A stretch of DNA of 64,000 nt from Actinomycetota bacterium (lineage in GTDB: Bacteria; Actinomycetota; Thermoleophilia; Miltoncostaeales; Miltoncostaeaceae). Of the stretch, positions 40,937 to 49,581 are shown piece after piece. The first letter of the stretch is position 1. Each line of letters starts with the position of its first letter. Made by a program: the position numbers and the translations under genes. Below the pieces are notes generated by a model. It was not told the DNA's origin and ran no database searches. It saw only the letters and a list, made by a program, of their open reading frames with translations. The stretch covers positions 1 through 64,000 of the forward strand of contig JACJWX010000011.1 in assembly GCA_020636905.1 (NCBI GenBank), given 5' to 3'.

Positions 40937-41175
40937 ATTCGCGCACGGTCGCGATCGCACCGATCCGTGCCTACCAGCGCTGGATCTCGCCGGCGTTCCC
41001 GCGGCGCTGCAAGTATCACCCCACGTGTTCCGAGTATGCGGTGACGTCCGTCCGCGAGTTCGGCATTGCCCGCGGAACCGTCATGGGCGTGTGGCGCCTG
41101 CTGCGGTGCAACCCCTTCAGCAACGGCGGCGTCGACTACCCCGCTGACCATCGACTCGCTCGGACCCGCCGGTGA
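40933..41175 (+). CDS. yidD: Membrane protein insertion efficiency factor
   Basis: An 80-residue protein. The family signature is plain: RAYQRWISPAFPRRCKYHPTCSEYA (about 13-37), then RLLRCNPFSNGGVDYP with the three conserved cysteines overall. YidD assists YidC-mediated insertion. Overlaps rnpA at its start and yidC (GTGA) at its end. Confidence 0.94.
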   Translation: MNSRTVAIAPIRAYQRWISPAFPRRCKYHPTCSEYAVTSVREFGIARGTVMGVWRLLRCNPFSNGGVDYPADHRLARTRR

Positions 41176-42086
41176 ATCCACTTCGTCCGATCGAGAACGT
41201 CCTCGAGTGGGTCCTCAACTGGCTCCACGGGACCGTCGGGCTCACCTACGGGTGGGCCATCGTCGTGCTGACCATCGTGGTGCGGGCCGCGCTCCTCCCG
41301 CTGGTCATCAAGCAATACCGCTCCATGCGCCAGATGCAGGTCATCGCCCCGCAGATCAAGGAGATCCAGCGGAAGTACAAGGACGACCGGCGCAAACAGC
41401 AGGAAGAGGTCATGCGCCTCTACCAGGAGAACAACGCGAATCCGTTCGCCTCCTGCCTGCCCATGGTGGCCCAGCTCCCGGTGTTCTTCGCCCTCTACTA
41501 CGTCCTGCGGAACTTCTCGAAGTCGGCGGCCGATGGAACCGATCTGTCGTTCCTGTGGATCGTCCCGGACATCACCACGCACCTCAAGGACCTCAGCGCG
41601 ATCGCGCTGATCATCGGGCTCGGGATCTACGGGTTGTCGCAGCTGCTGGCCACGGAGCTCTCGTTCGAGCCGCACACACCGCCGACGCAGCGCCGGATCA
41701 TGCGGCTGCTGCCCGTGCCGATCGTGCTGACGGCCCTGCAGTTCCCGTTCCCGGCGGGTCTCGGCATCTACTGGGTGACCACCAACCTCTGGACCGGCGG
41801 GCAGATGCTCGTCATCAAGCACATCATCGGGCTGCACCTGTCCGACGACGTGGCCGCCCGGAAACAGGGTCGGTCGTCGCGCACTCCGGCGAAGGCGGCC
41901 GAGGCGGCGGCGGTGGTCCCGGTGGTCGCCGAGGAGACCCCTGACGAGGCATCGACGGCTCCGGTGACGGAGGACGACGCCTCCGCCGCGGGGACGTCGA
42001 GCGCCGCGAACAAGCGTCCGCGAAGCAAGAACCAGGGCCGGCAGGGCGGCGGTGGTCGACGCCGGCCCCCGAAGAAACGGCGGTAG
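41172..42086 (+). CDS. yidC: Membrane protein insertase YidC/Oxa1
   Basis: A 304-residue insertase of the short Gram-positive type. Five hydrophobic segments lie between about residues 12 and 235; the positively charged groove arginine is in VLTIVVRAALLPLVIKQ (about 37-53), followed by the cytoplasmic hairpin with QIKEIQRKYKDDRRKQQEEVMRLY. NPFASCLPMVAQLPVFFALYYVL is the conserved second helix pair. The last 60 residues form a long basic, Arg/Gly/Lys-rich tail (ending GGGRRRPPKKRR) that could contact the ribosome. No lipoprotein signal is present. Confidence 0.94.
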   Translation: MNPLRPIENVLEWVLNWLHGTVGLTYGWAIVVLTIVVRAALLPLVIKQYRSMRQMQVIAPQIKEIQRKYKDDRRKQQEEVMRLYQENNANPFASCLPMVAQLPVFFALYYVLRNFSKSAADGTDLSFLWIVPDITTHLKDLSAIALIIGLGIYGLSQLLATELSFEPHTPPTQRRIMRLLPVPIVLTALQFPFPAGLGIYWVTTNLWTGGQMLVIKHIIGLHLSDDVAARKQGRSSRTPAKAAEAAAVVPVVAEETPDEASTAPVTEDDASAAGTSSAANKRPRSKNQGRQGGGGRRRPPKKRR

Positions 42087-42088
42087 GT

Positions 42089-42565
42089 GTGACTGCAGCG
42101 AAGAGATCGGACGGCCCGGAGGCGCTCGAGCAGGTGCTGCGGTCGGTCGCCGCGGCATATGGGCTCACCGACGCCACCGTGACCGTCAACACCGATGCCG
42201 AGGGCGGAATCGGCGGCGCCATCGAAGGTCCCGGGAGTGAGGCCCTGGTGGCCGACGGCGGTGAGGTGGTTGATGCCCTGCAGTACCTCGGGGCGCAGGT
42301 GGTGAGCCGGGCCGAGGGCGGGGGCCGTCGCCACGTGAGCGTCGACGCCAACGGGTACCGCGCGCGGAGAGAATCTGCGCTCATCGATCTGGCCGGGCGC
42401 GCCGCCGAGGAAGCGCTGGAGTTCGGCGAGGAGATCGAGCTCGATCCCATGACGCCGCACGACCGCCGGATCGTGCACATGGCGCTGAAGGACCGCGGGG
42501 ACATCGTGACGCGCAGTGAGGGCGAAGAACCCCGCCGGCGCATCATCGTGGAGCCGGCGGACTGA
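42089..42565 (+). CDS. jag: Jag/KhpB-type RNA-binding protein with R3H domain
   Basis: A 158-residue protein: an N-terminal KH-like region (about 50-85, VADGGEVVDALQYLGAQVVSR) and a C-terminal R3H domain (about 95-158). The latter contains YRARRESALIDLAGRAAEEAL then LDPMTPHDRRIVHMALKD, the R-x-x-x-H core being RRIVH. It binds RNA in partnership with KhpA in other bacteria and affects cell division and shape. The N-terminal Jag-N domain is reduced. GTG start two bases after yidC, so translation is coupled. Confidence 0.9.
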   Translation: MTAAKRSDGPEALEQVLRSVAAAYGLTDATVTVNTDAEGGIGGAIEGPGSEALVADGGEVVDALQYLGAQVVSRAEGGGRRHVSVDANGYRARRESALIDLAGRAAEEALEFGEEIELDPMTPHDRRIVHMALKDRGDIVTRSEGEEPRRRIIVEPAD

Positions 42566-42594
42566 CCATCCGGGCGCGGATCGCCGGCGCGCGA

Positions 42595-42610
42595 CGTTTC
42601 ACGTGAAACA
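42595..42610. promoter_or_regulatory. parS: parS centromere site
   Basis: CGTTTCACGTGAAACA matches the ParB-binding consensus TGTTTCACGTGAAACA at 15 of 16 positions, with the full 14-bp palindrome GTTTCACGTGAAAC (42596-42609) intact. It lies 0.7 kb before parA and about 2.2 kb from the origin-proximal rpmH gene, and it overlaps the start codon of rsmG. I saw no second copy in the window. Confidence 0.92.
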
Positions 42611-43328
42611 GGGTCCGGCGGCCCGCCTGCAGGTGGCGGCATCCAGTGTGGGCATGCCGCTCACCGACGTGCAGGCCGGAGCACTGGTGAGTCTCCTGGA
42701 CCGGATCGCGCTCGAGCGTCAGAACCTGACGGCCATCGACGAGATCATGGATGGCGTCGATCGCCACCTGGCCGATTCCATCGCCGGTCTGGCGGTGGCC
42801 GAACCCGCCGGGCCGCTCGTGGACATCGGGTCCGGGGGAGGGTTCCCGGGACTCGTCATCGCGAGGCTCCGCCCCGATCTCGCGGTCACGCTCGTGGAAA
42901 GTGAGGGCCGGAAGGCCGATTGGCTGGTTCGAGCGTCCGCCGATCTCCCTAACGTACGGGTGGTGCCCGAACGCACCGAACAGCTCGCCCGGGATGCGCG
43001 CGGCGCCTTCGGAACCGTCACCGCCCGCGCGGTCGCGGGCCCGGTCCCGACACTGGAACTCGCCGCCCCGCTCGTCGGTGACGGTGGCGAGATCCGCATC
43101 TGGTCGACACCGGCGTCCGAAGCCGACGACGCGCAGATCGCAGTGGCCGCGGACCTGCTCGGATTCGTGCCCGAGGGCATCGTTCCCGTGTCCCCGTTCA
43201 CGGGTGCCCGCCGGGTTCTGCGACGGTTCCGGCGCGTGGCGCCCACCCCGGACCGGTACCCGCGCCGGCCGGGCCGGGCCGTGTCGCGTCCCCTGCGTGT
43301 CCTGGGGTCGGAGGCCCCGCCTACGTGA
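42603..43328 (+). CDS. rsmG: 16S rRNA (guanine-N7) methyltransferase G
   Basis: About 241 residues. The SAM-binding loop is VDIGSGGGFPGLVIARLRPDLAVTLVES (about 75-102), and LTAIDEIMDGVDRHLADSI precedes it as usual in RsmG (GidB). It methylates G527 of 16S rRNA. The GTG at 42603-42605 lies within the parS palindrome; in frame just upstream are ACG TTT CAC, so ACG at 42594 could be a mutated ATG giving an MFHVK-like N-terminus. No good Shine-Dalgarno is seen for either. The end overlaps parA in GTGA. Confidence 0.92.
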   Translation: MKQGPAARLQVAASSVGMPLTDVQAGALVSLLDRIALERQNLTAIDEIMDGVDRHLADSIAGLAVAEPAGPLVDIGSGGGFPGLVIARLRPDLAVTLVESEGRKADWLVRASADLPNVRVVPERTEQLARDARGAFGTVTARAVAGPVPTLELAAPLVGDGGEIRIWSTPASEADDAQIAVAADLLGFVPEGIVPVSPFTGARRVLRRFRRVAPTPDRYPRRPGRAVSRPLRVLGSEAPPT

Positions 43329-44080
43329 TCTACGCCATTGCGAACCAGAAGGGCGGCGTGGGCAAGACCACGACCGCCGTGAACCTCGCCGCATGCCTGG
43401 CCGAAGCGGGCGCTCGCGTGCTGCTCGTGGACGTCGACCCGCAGGCGAACGCCACGAGCGGACTCGGGATCCAGGTTGGTCCGGACGACGCCACCATCGC
43501 CGACGTGGTGCTGGACGGCACCCCGGCGGTCGACGCGGTGCGTCCCACCGACATCTCGAACCTGAAACTCCTGCCCGGGGTGCAGGACCTCGCCGGCGCC
43601 GCCATCGAGCTGCCGGCCCGAGATCGGCGCGAGCACATCCTCGCCGACGCCCTGGCGCCGCTCCGGGGTGACCACGACTACATCTTCCTCGACTGCCCGC
43701 CGTCGCTCGACCTGCTCACGGTCAACGCGCTGGTGGCCGCGGATCGCCTGATCGTGCCCGTGCAGTGCGAGTACTACGCGCTCGAGGGCTTGTCACGACT
43801 GATGGAGACCGTTGCGGCCGTCACCGACCGTCTCAACCCGGGTCTTCGGGTGGCCGGAATGCTCATGACGATGCACGACGCACGGACGCGGGTCAGCGCC
43901 GACGTGGTCGCCGAAGTGCGCCGCCACTTTCCGGAGCTGGCGTTCCGCACGATCGTCCCCCGGAATGTGCGTCTGGCGGAGGCGCCATCATTCGGGCGAC
44001 CGGTCATCACGTACGACCCGCACTGTGCGGGCGCGGATGCCTATTTCGAAGCGGCGAAGGAGGTTGCGGCCCGTGGCTGA
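43325..44080 (+). CDS. parA: Chromosome partitioning ATPase ParA/Soj
   Basis: A 251-residue deviant Walker-type ATPase. NQKGGVGKTTTAVNLAACLA (about 8-27) holds the signature lysine, VLLVDVDPQANATSGLG is the A' region and YIFLDCPPSLDLLTVNAL the Walker B. It drives origin segregation together with ParB-parS. GTG start overlapping rsmG. parB begins eight bases before its stop, so the pair is co-translated. Confidence 0.95.
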   Translation: MIYAIANQKGGVGKTTTAVNLAACLAEAGARVLLVDVDPQANATSGLGIQVGPDDATIADVVLDGTPAVDAVRPTDISNLKLLPGVQDLAGAAIELPARDRREHILADALAPLRGDHDYIFLDCPPSLDLLTVNALVAADRLIVPVQCEYYALEGLSRLMETVAAVTDRLNPGLRVAGMLMTMHDARTRVSADVVAEVRRHFPELAFRTIVPRNVRLAEAPSFGRPVITYDPHCAGADAYFEAAKEVAARG

Positions 44081-44975
44081 CGCAGCGAAGGATGGACGCC
44101 GACTGGGGCGCGGACTCTCCGCGCTGCTCGGTGAACCCGTACCCGCGGCTTCGGCGTCTCCCGTTCGCCCCCGGGGCGACGGCGGGCTCGAGGAGATCGA
44201 CGTCACCCGGATCCACGCGAACCCGGACCAGCCCCGGCGCCGCATCGACGAAGCGGCCCTCGCGAGCCTCGCCGATTCGATCAGCACCCACGGGCTCGTC
44301 CAGCCCGTGGTGGTACGACCCGATGGAGACCGATTCCAGATCGTCGCCGGCGAGCGTCGCTGGCGGGCGGCCCAGCGTGCCGGGCTCCCGAGTATCCCGG
44401 CGCTCATCCGGGAACCGGACGCGCAACAGCAGCTCGAGCTGGCGCTCGTCGAGAACATGGTCCGCGAAGACCTGTCGCCGATCGAGGTTGCCCGCGCCTG
44501 CGCGGTCCTCACCGAGGACTTCGGCCAGAGCCACCAGCTCGTCGCCGACCGACTGGGCCGTTCCCGTCCCGCGATCTCGAACCTGCTGCGTCTGCTGGAA
44601 CTCCCGGACGACGTCCAGCATCTCGTCGACCGCGGTGATCTCTCCGAGGGGCACGCCCGCGCCGTGCTGATGGCCGACGGCGCGCGAGCCCGGCGTCGTC
44701 TGGCCGAACGTGTGGTGGCCGACGGGCTCTCGGTCCGCCAGACCGAGCGCGCGGCCCGCGAATCGGTCCGGTCGAGGCCGTCGGCCGCGGGATCGGATCC
44801 GACGCCGGCGCAGGACGATGCCCTGGACGCGTTCACCGCCGCCTTCGAGACCAACGTGCGGGTACGGGCCTCGCGCGGTGATGCGGTGGTCGTGGAACTC
44901 ACCTTCGCCGACGAGGACGCACTCCGCGCGGCCATCGATCGCCTTGGTCGCGTTCTGGAGCCGCTGCCGAGCTGA
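44073..44975 (+). CDS. parB: Chromosome partitioning protein ParB/Spo0J
   Basis: A 300-residue centromere-binding CTPase. The N-terminal CTP-binding domain (about 40-130) has NPDQPRRRIDEAALASLADSI and the GERRWRAAQRAG motif, then ENMVREDLSPIEVA. The helix-turn-helix is QLVADRLGRSRPAISNLLRLLELP (about 156-179). A C-terminal dimer domain ends the protein. GTG start with AAGGAGG at 44057-44063, nine bases upstream. It binds the nearby parS and loads condensin. It converges with the kinase gene with a one-base gap. Confidence 0.95.
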   Translation: MADAAKDGRRLGRGLSALLGEPVPAASASPVRPRGDGGLEEIDVTRIHANPDQPRRRIDEAALASLADSISTHGLVQPVVVRPDGDRFQIVAGERRWRAAQRAGLPSIPALIREPDAQQQLELALVENMVREDLSPIEVARACAVLTEDFGQSHQLVADRLGRSRPAISNLLRLLELPDDVQHLVDRGDLSEGHARAVLMADGARARRRLAERVVADGLSVRQTERAARESVRSRPSAAGSDPTPAQDDALDAFTAAFETNVRVRASRGDAVVVELTFADEDALRAAIDRLGRVLEPLPS

Positions 44976-44976
44976 A

Positions 44977-46563
44977 CTACGCGGGCGGTGTGTCCCCGCC
45001 CGCGGGCTCGGGGAAGGTCATCGTCACCGAGGTTCCCGCGTCCGGCGCGGACGTGATCGTCAGGGTCGCGCCCGCGAGCAACGCCCGCTGCCGCATCGCC
45101 TCGAGGCCCAGATGTCCCTCGCCGATACGTTCGGGAACCGCCTCCGGGTTGAACCCGACGCCGTCATCGATGACGGAAAGGCAGAGACCACCATCAATGA
45201 GCGTGGCGTCGACGCGGAGCAGGGACGCCTCCGAGTGGCGCGTGCTGTTTGCGACCGCCTCCTGAACGACGCGGAACGCGAGGGTCCGCGCCTGATCGGG
45301 GAGGGCGTCGACCAGATCGAGGCCGTCCATCTCGGTCTGCATCCGTTCGCAGCCGGTGCGGCTCAGGACCACGCGGACGGCCGACGAGAACCCCAGCTTC
45401 TGAATGGACATCGGGTGCAGGTCGAAGATCGCCTCTCGGAGCGTCCCGATGACCCCGCGCGCCAATCGCGACGCCTCTCGGACGAGATCGGAATCCGGCT
45501 GATCCGACGCGTCCGAGCGTTGCGCGATGGCGTCGATGAGCAGGCCGAGCCCGGCGAGCTCCTGCACCGGACCATCGTGGATGTCCTCGGCGATGCGCTG
45601 CCGTTCCCGCTCCTGGGCGGTGACCAGCGCGGCGGCGATCTGCTCGCGACGTTCCTGCTCACGGCGAAGGTTTTCGACGAGCCGGGCGTTGGTGAACGCG
45701 ATGCCCGCCTGCTGCCCCAGGGCGACCAGGTGCTCGATGTCGTCACCGGTGAAGGCCTCGCCGTCGCGAGCGACCACGAGGGCCGCGGGAGCGCCGACGT
45801 CCACCGAGATGGGCAGTGCCAGGAGCGGCCCGGGAACCAGCTGCTGGACTCCCGACCGCATCGCCGCGAGTGCGGCGGTCACCGCGACCGGCCGGACGTT
45901 TCCTTCCGCACCGAGGGTCTCGGCCTCCTCCAGGGTGCCGACGCCGATCACGGCCGCGCTCACACCGTGGACGAGTCGCCGCGCGTGCATTGCGACGACC
46001 CGGGCGACCTCCCCGGCCCGGTCCGTGCGGGTGACCGCCGCGGCGATCTCCTGAAGCGCCATGAGGAGCCGGACCTCACGATCGAGATCGCGAGCGCGTG
46101 ACTGCACCCCGTCGAACAGCAGGTGCCCCCGAACGGCGAGCGCGAGTGCGCTGGCGAGCGGAACCATGGCCGCCGCAGGCAACGCGACGGGCCCTCCAAC
46201 AACCAGCCGACCCACGGTATCGTTGCCGATTTGCAGGGGAAACTCGCTCGTCGGTGGGTCGACCCGGCCGCTGGCCCCCGCCGGATCCAGGGTTCCACTC
46301 GTCGGGTCCTTGACGAGCAGCGCGATCCCATCGACCTCGAGGGCGACCCGGACGTCGTCGAGCAGCGTCGCCAGTCCGTCCGGTTCGCCGAAGCGACGGG
46401 CGCCCGTCGCCACCACGGCGGCGGCGACCCGCCGCGCCAGGGCCGCATCCGGGGCCCCGTCCGTGCCATCTGACGGCGGCATCTCGTGCCCCGGCCGACG
46501 GATCACGGGCGCGACGTCGTCCCCTTCGGACGAACCGCCGGCCGGGGAACCTGGCCGACCCAC
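44977..46563 (-). CDS. NarL-type sensor histidine kinase with GAF domains
   Basis: A 528-residue soluble kinase. Two GAF-like regions (about 45-140 and 170-300) precede a HisKA_3 dimerisation domain with ERQRIAEDIHDGPVQELAGLG, where the histidine is the phosphoacceptor (about 326). The ATPase domain has VVQEAVANSTRHSEAS, IDDGVGFN and GEGHLGLEAMRQRA. No transmembrane helix, so it senses a cytoplasmic signal. The GTG shares one base with the response-regulator stop, making a clear pair. Signal and targets are unknown. Confidence 0.9.
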   Translation of the reverse strand: MGRPGSPAGGSSEGDDVAPVIRRPGHEMPPSDGTDGAPDAALARRVAAAVVATGARRFGEPDGLATLLDDVRVALEVDGIALLVKDPTSGTLDPAGASGRVDPPTSEFPLQIGNDTVGRLVVGGPVALPAAAMVPLASALALAVRGHLLFDGVQSRARDLDREVRLLMALQEIAAAVTRTDRAGEVARVVAMHARRLVHGVSAAVIGVGTLEEAETLGAEGNVRPVAVTAALAAMRSGVQQLVPGPLLALPISVDVGAPAALVVARDGEAFTGDDIEHLVALGQQAGIAFTNARLVENLRREQERREQIAAALVTAQERERQRIAEDIHDGPVQELAGLGLLIDAIAQRSDASDQPDSDLVREASRLARGVIGTLREAIFDLHPMSIQKLGFSSAVRVVLSRTGCERMQTEMDGLDLVDALPDQARTLAFRVVQEAVANSTRHSEASLLRVDATLIDGGLCLSVIDDGVGFNPEAVPERIGEGHLGLEAMRQRALLAGATLTITSAPDAGTSVTMTFPEPAGGDTPPA

Positions 46564-47252
46564 TAGTGGATCAGCGACTGGCGGATGCCGATGGCGACGG
46601 CCTGCGTGCGGTGCTCGGCTTCGAGCTTCGCGAGAATGTGCTTGACGTGGGTCTTCACCGTCTCGACGCTCACCACGAGGGCTTCCGCCACCTCGCGGTT
46701 CGACGCGCCGTCGGCGAGCATCTGGAGGATCTCCAGCTCCCGGGCGGAGAGGACGTTGGTGGTGTTCCGCGGTGAGGTGAACTGCCGCAGCAGGTCGGGC
46801 GCCAGCCGTGGATCGACGAAGGCCTCGCCGCCCGCGACCTGATGCAGCGCCTGGACCAGGATCGTGCTCTCGGAGTCCTTCAGGACGAATCCATCGGCGC
46901 CCGAGTCGAGCGCCTCCATGAGCAGTTCCTGCTCGGCGTGGGCGGTGAACATGACGATGCGGAGGTCGGGAGCCGCCTCGACCATGCGCTTCGTGGCCTG
47001 GATCCCGTCCATTCCGGGCATCTGGATGTCCATGAGCACCACGTCGGGTCGTCGCCGGTCGACCAGCTCGAGCGCTTCGGTGCCGCTCGACGCCTCACCC
47101 ACCACGACGATGTCGTCGTGCTGCGCGAGCAGCCGGCGGACGCCCTCGCGAACCACGAGGTGGTCATCGACGAGCAGCAGGCTCAGTCGTCGATGCGAGT
47201 CGGCTTCAGTTGAGGATTGACCCGAACGCTGCACGCTCGCCGTGTGATTCAC
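46563..47252 (-). CDS. NarL/FixJ-family response regulator
   Basis: A 229-residue regulator. The receiver domain (about 22-140) has LLLVDDHLVVREGVRRLL, the phosphorylated Asp in DVVLMDIQMPGMDG (about 72) and the Lys in FVLKDSES. The LuxR-type helix-turn-helix (about 165-225) is LSARELEILQMLADGASNREVAEALVVSVETVKTHVKHILAKL. GTG start with a close GAGGAG. It lies 32 bp downstream of tRNA-Ile on the same strand and may share its transcript. Confidence 0.92.
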   Translation of the reverse strand: MNHTASVQRSGQSSTEADSHRRLSLLLVDDHLVVREGVRRLLAQHDDIVVVGEASSGTEALELVDRRRPDVVLMDIQMPGMDGIQATKRMVEAAPDLRIVMFTAHAEQELLMEALDSGADGFVLKDSESTILVQALHQVAGGEAFVDPRLAPDLLRQFTSPRNTTNVLSARELEILQMLADGASNREVAEALVVSVETVKTHVKHILAKLEAEHRTQAVAIGIRQSLIH

Positions 47253-47284
47253 GGACTCCTCGGATCCACGGGGGTGGAAAATAG

Positions 47285-47358
<74 letters not shown>

Positions 47359-47515
47359 AAAGCCCCCACGGGGAGCGCGAGGTTAGCAACCATCGCAGGT
47401 CCAGGGCAAGGGACCGGCGATGCCAGCCACCCGACGACTATCGGCGTGCACCGGTCTATGATTGAACACCCCGCACCATCCGCGCCGGTCGTCGTTTCTG
47501 GAAGTGAGTCGTCGC

Positions 47516-48001
47516 GTGCAGGAAATGTCCATCTATGGAGTCAGTTTCGACATCGGCGCGAAGCAGCCGATCGTCCTGCTGAAGACCAAGAACGACAACA
47601 AGTTCCTGCCCATCTGGATCGGGAGCAACGAGGCGACGGCGATTCTGATGAAGCTTCAGGGCGTGGAGACCGCGCGGCCCATGACCCACGACCTCCTGAA
47701 CAACGTCGTCTCGGGACTCGAGGGCGAGGTCACCCGCATCACGGTGACCGACCTTCGCGACTCCACGTTCTTCGCGCTCATCACGGTGCGGGTGGCGTCC
47801 AAGGAGATCGAGATCGATTCACGTCCATCCGACGCGCTCGCCCTGGCTGTGCGGACCGACGCGCCCATCTTCGCCGCAGACAAGGTGATCGAGGACAGTG
47901 CGCTGGTCCTCGGAAGCGCCGAACCCGGCGACACCGAGGACGTGGTCGAGGCCTTCAAGGAGTTCCTGGACGAGGTGAATCCCGAGGACTTCGCCGGGTA
48001 G
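47516..48001 (+). CDS. Bifunctional nuclease family (DUF151) protein
   Basis: About 161 residues of the DUF151/BFN family, implicated elsewhere in DNase/RNase activity. Conserved stretches are MSIYGVSFDIGAKQPIVLLK, LPIWIGSNEATAILMKLQGV and SRPSDALALAVRTDAPIFAADKVIEDSA. GTG 47516 is favoured because GGAAGTGAG lies at a workable distance; ATG 47525 would shorten it by three residues. A TATGAT hexamer at 47457-47462 may be its -10. The gene faces away from the tRNA. Confidence 0.88.
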   Translation: MQEMSIYGVSFDIGAKQPIVLLKTKNDNKFLPIWIGSNEATAILMKLQGVETARPMTHDLLNNVVSGLEGEVTRITVTDLRDSTFFALITVRVASKEIEIDSRPSDALALAVRTDAPIFAADKVIEDSALVLGSAEPGDTEDVVEAFKEFLDEVNPEDFAG

Positions 48002-48013
48002 GCGGGTTCCGGG

Positions 48014-48322
48014 CTACGGCTCGGAGGTCGTCTCCTGCTTGGTGAGTTCCAGGAGCTGGTCGTAGATCCGATCCAGGCCGTCGGCGGTGATCGGTCCTCG
48101 GTTGGCGCCCTGGAGATAGCGGTGGAGTGTCCGTTCCCGCTCCGGGTCCACGAAGGGGATTCCCTGCTGGGCCTTGTAGTCGCGAAGCCGCTGCACCAGC
48201 GTGAGGCGCTGGTTGATGAGCCCCAGCAGCTTCAGGTCGGTGTCGATGATCGCGTCGCGCATCTGGCGGACGACGTAGTCGGACTGTGGATCGGGCGGCA
48301 CCGGCAGCACGCTACCAGTCAT
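48014..48322 (-). CDS. Chorismate mutase, AroQ type
   Basis: A 102-residue all-helical chorismate mutase converting chorismate to prephenate for Phe/Tyr synthesis. MRDAIIDTDLKLLGLINQRLTLVQRLRDYKAQQGIPFVDPERER (about 21-64) has the expected first-helix pattern (R/D-x-x-L-L-x-L-I-x-x-R) with the second arginine and the lysine of the active site. It converges with the DUF151 gene, separated by 12 bp. No other aromatic amino acid gene is near. Confidence 0.87.
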   Translation of the reverse strand: MTGSVLPVPPDPQSDYVVRQMRDAIIDTDLKLLGLINQRLTLVQRLRDYKAQQGIPFVDPERERTLHRYLQGANRGPITADGLDRIYDQLLELTKQETTSEP

Positions 48323-48459
48323 TGCTCCAGGCGTCCGCGCTCCCGCGCGGTTGACGCGTCGGCGGCACCGATTCGGTGCTCCGGGCCCGCCCGCGGGACT
48401 GGTCTGGGCGCAATGCGGGCAGTACCCTCCGAGTCCGACCGTCCCACCGAAAGCCGGAC

Positions 48460-48735
48460 ATGTTCGATCTCTCCCCGATCCAGGTGCTCATCGTCCTCGC
48501 CATCGCCCTCGTGGTCTTCGGCCCGAAGCGGTTGCCCGAGATGGCCCGCGGCATCGGCAAGGGGCTTCGGGAGTTCAAGGAGGGGATCACGGCGGACGAG
48601 CCCGCCGCGCCGCGGACCCGCACCGTCGACGACGTGCCGCCTGCCGCCCTCGAGTCCTCGGCCGAACCCGTCGACGAGGATCTGGACGGATTGATCGTTC
48701 CGGGGGATCAACACCCGGGTTCCTCCCGCGACTGA
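48460..48735 (+). CDS. tatA: Twin-arginine translocase subunit TatA
   Basis: A 91-residue protein with a single N-terminal membrane helix (about 5-20, IQVLIVLAIALVVFG), the FGPKRLPEMARGIGKGLREFK hinge and amphipathic helix, and a polar, acidic tail. This is the TatA/TatE layout. It forms the pore-like part of the Sec-independent export machine. The ATG at 48460 is chosen because the helix starts four residues later. tatC follows after 3 bp. Confidence 0.92.
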   Translation: MFDLSPIQVLIVLAIALVVFGPKRLPEMARGIGKGLREFKEGITADEPAAPRTRTVDDVPPAALESSAEPVDEDLDGLIVPGDQHPGSSRD

Positions 48736-48738
48736 CCG

Positions 48739-49572
48739 GTGGCGCGGCGCACACGTCTTCCCCTCGGGCTTCGGACCGTTGCGAGGGACGAGGAACTCAC
48801 CGTCGTGGAGCACCTCGAGGAGCTCCGGCGGCGCCTGATCGTCTCCGTGCTCGCCCTGGTCGCGGCGTTCGCCGTGACGTTCATCTTCCGCGACTGGATC
48901 ATCGAGATCCTGAAGCAGCCGCTGCCGAGCGACTGGGAGGGCGACGGCCTGCTCACCCTCTCGCCCACCGAGCCCTTCTTCACCATCCTCAAGGTCTGCC
49001 TGTGGACCGCGGTGTTGCTGGCCCTGCCGGTGTGGCTCTACCAGCTCTACGCCTTCGTCATCCCGGCGGTTGGCAACCAGAGCAGGCGCCTGATGCTCGT
49101 GGTGGTCGCCGGCGTGTCGGCGCTGTTCCTCGCGGGCGTCGCGTTCGGGTACTACGTGGTGATGCCGATCGCGCTGACGTTCTTCCTCGGCTTCGGGGGC
49201 GATCTGTTCACGGCTCAGATCCGCGCCGGTGAGTACTTCGGGTTCGTCACCACCATGCTCCTGGCATCGGGGATGATCTTCGAGGTGCCCGTGGCCATGC
49301 TCGCGCTCGCCCGGCTCGGCGTGGTCACGGCCGAGATGTACCGCACCCAGTGGCGCATCGCCATCGTCGTCATCGCCGCCGTCGCGGCGTTGCTCCCGGG
49401 CGGGGACCCGCTGAGCATGATGCTGTTGATGGCACCGATGCTCGTGCTCTACGTCGTCGGGATCTGGCTCGCGAAGACGTTCGCGGGAACGCCGCTCTGG
49501 GATCGTGAGACCTGGCAGGCGGAACCGGGCGACGGCGGGCCGGCGTCGACCGTTGACCGGCCCGGCGGCTGA
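48739..49572 (+). CDS. tatC: Twin-arginine translocase subunit TatC
   Basis: A 277-residue, six-helix receptor for twin-arginine signal peptides. TVVEHLEELRRRLIVSVLAL (about 21-40) is the cytosolic signal-binding site with the key Glu residues; SPTEPFFTILKVCLW and PVWLYQLYAFVIPAV are the next conserved helices; MIFEVPVAMLALARLGVV lies toward the C-terminus. GTG start. The stop codon is half of an 18-bp palindrome shared with the converging ABC gene. Confidence 0.95.
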   Translation: MARRTRLPLGLRTVARDEELTVVEHLEELRRRLIVSVLALVAAFAVTFIFRDWIIEILKQPLPSDWEGDGLLTLSPTEPFFTILKVCLWTAVLLALPVWLYQLYAFVIPAVGNQSRRLMLVVVAGVSALFLAGVAFGYYVVMPIALTFFLGFGGDLFTAQIRAGEYFGFVTTMLLASGMIFEVPVAMLALARLGVVTAEMYRTQWRIAIVVIAAVAALLPGGDPLSMMLLMAPMLVLYVVGIWLAKTFAGTPLWDRETWQAEPGDGGPASTVDRPGG

Positions 49573-49581
49573 TCAGCCGCC
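49564..49581. terminator. 18-bp perfect palindrome at convergent stops
   Basis: GGCGGCTGATCAGCCGCC is a perfect palindrome whose centre TGATCA consists of the tatC stop (TGA, + strand) and the ABC-ATPase stop (TGA on the minus strand) back to back. A hairpin from it could terminate both transcripts, though there are no U-runs. Confidence 0.5.
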
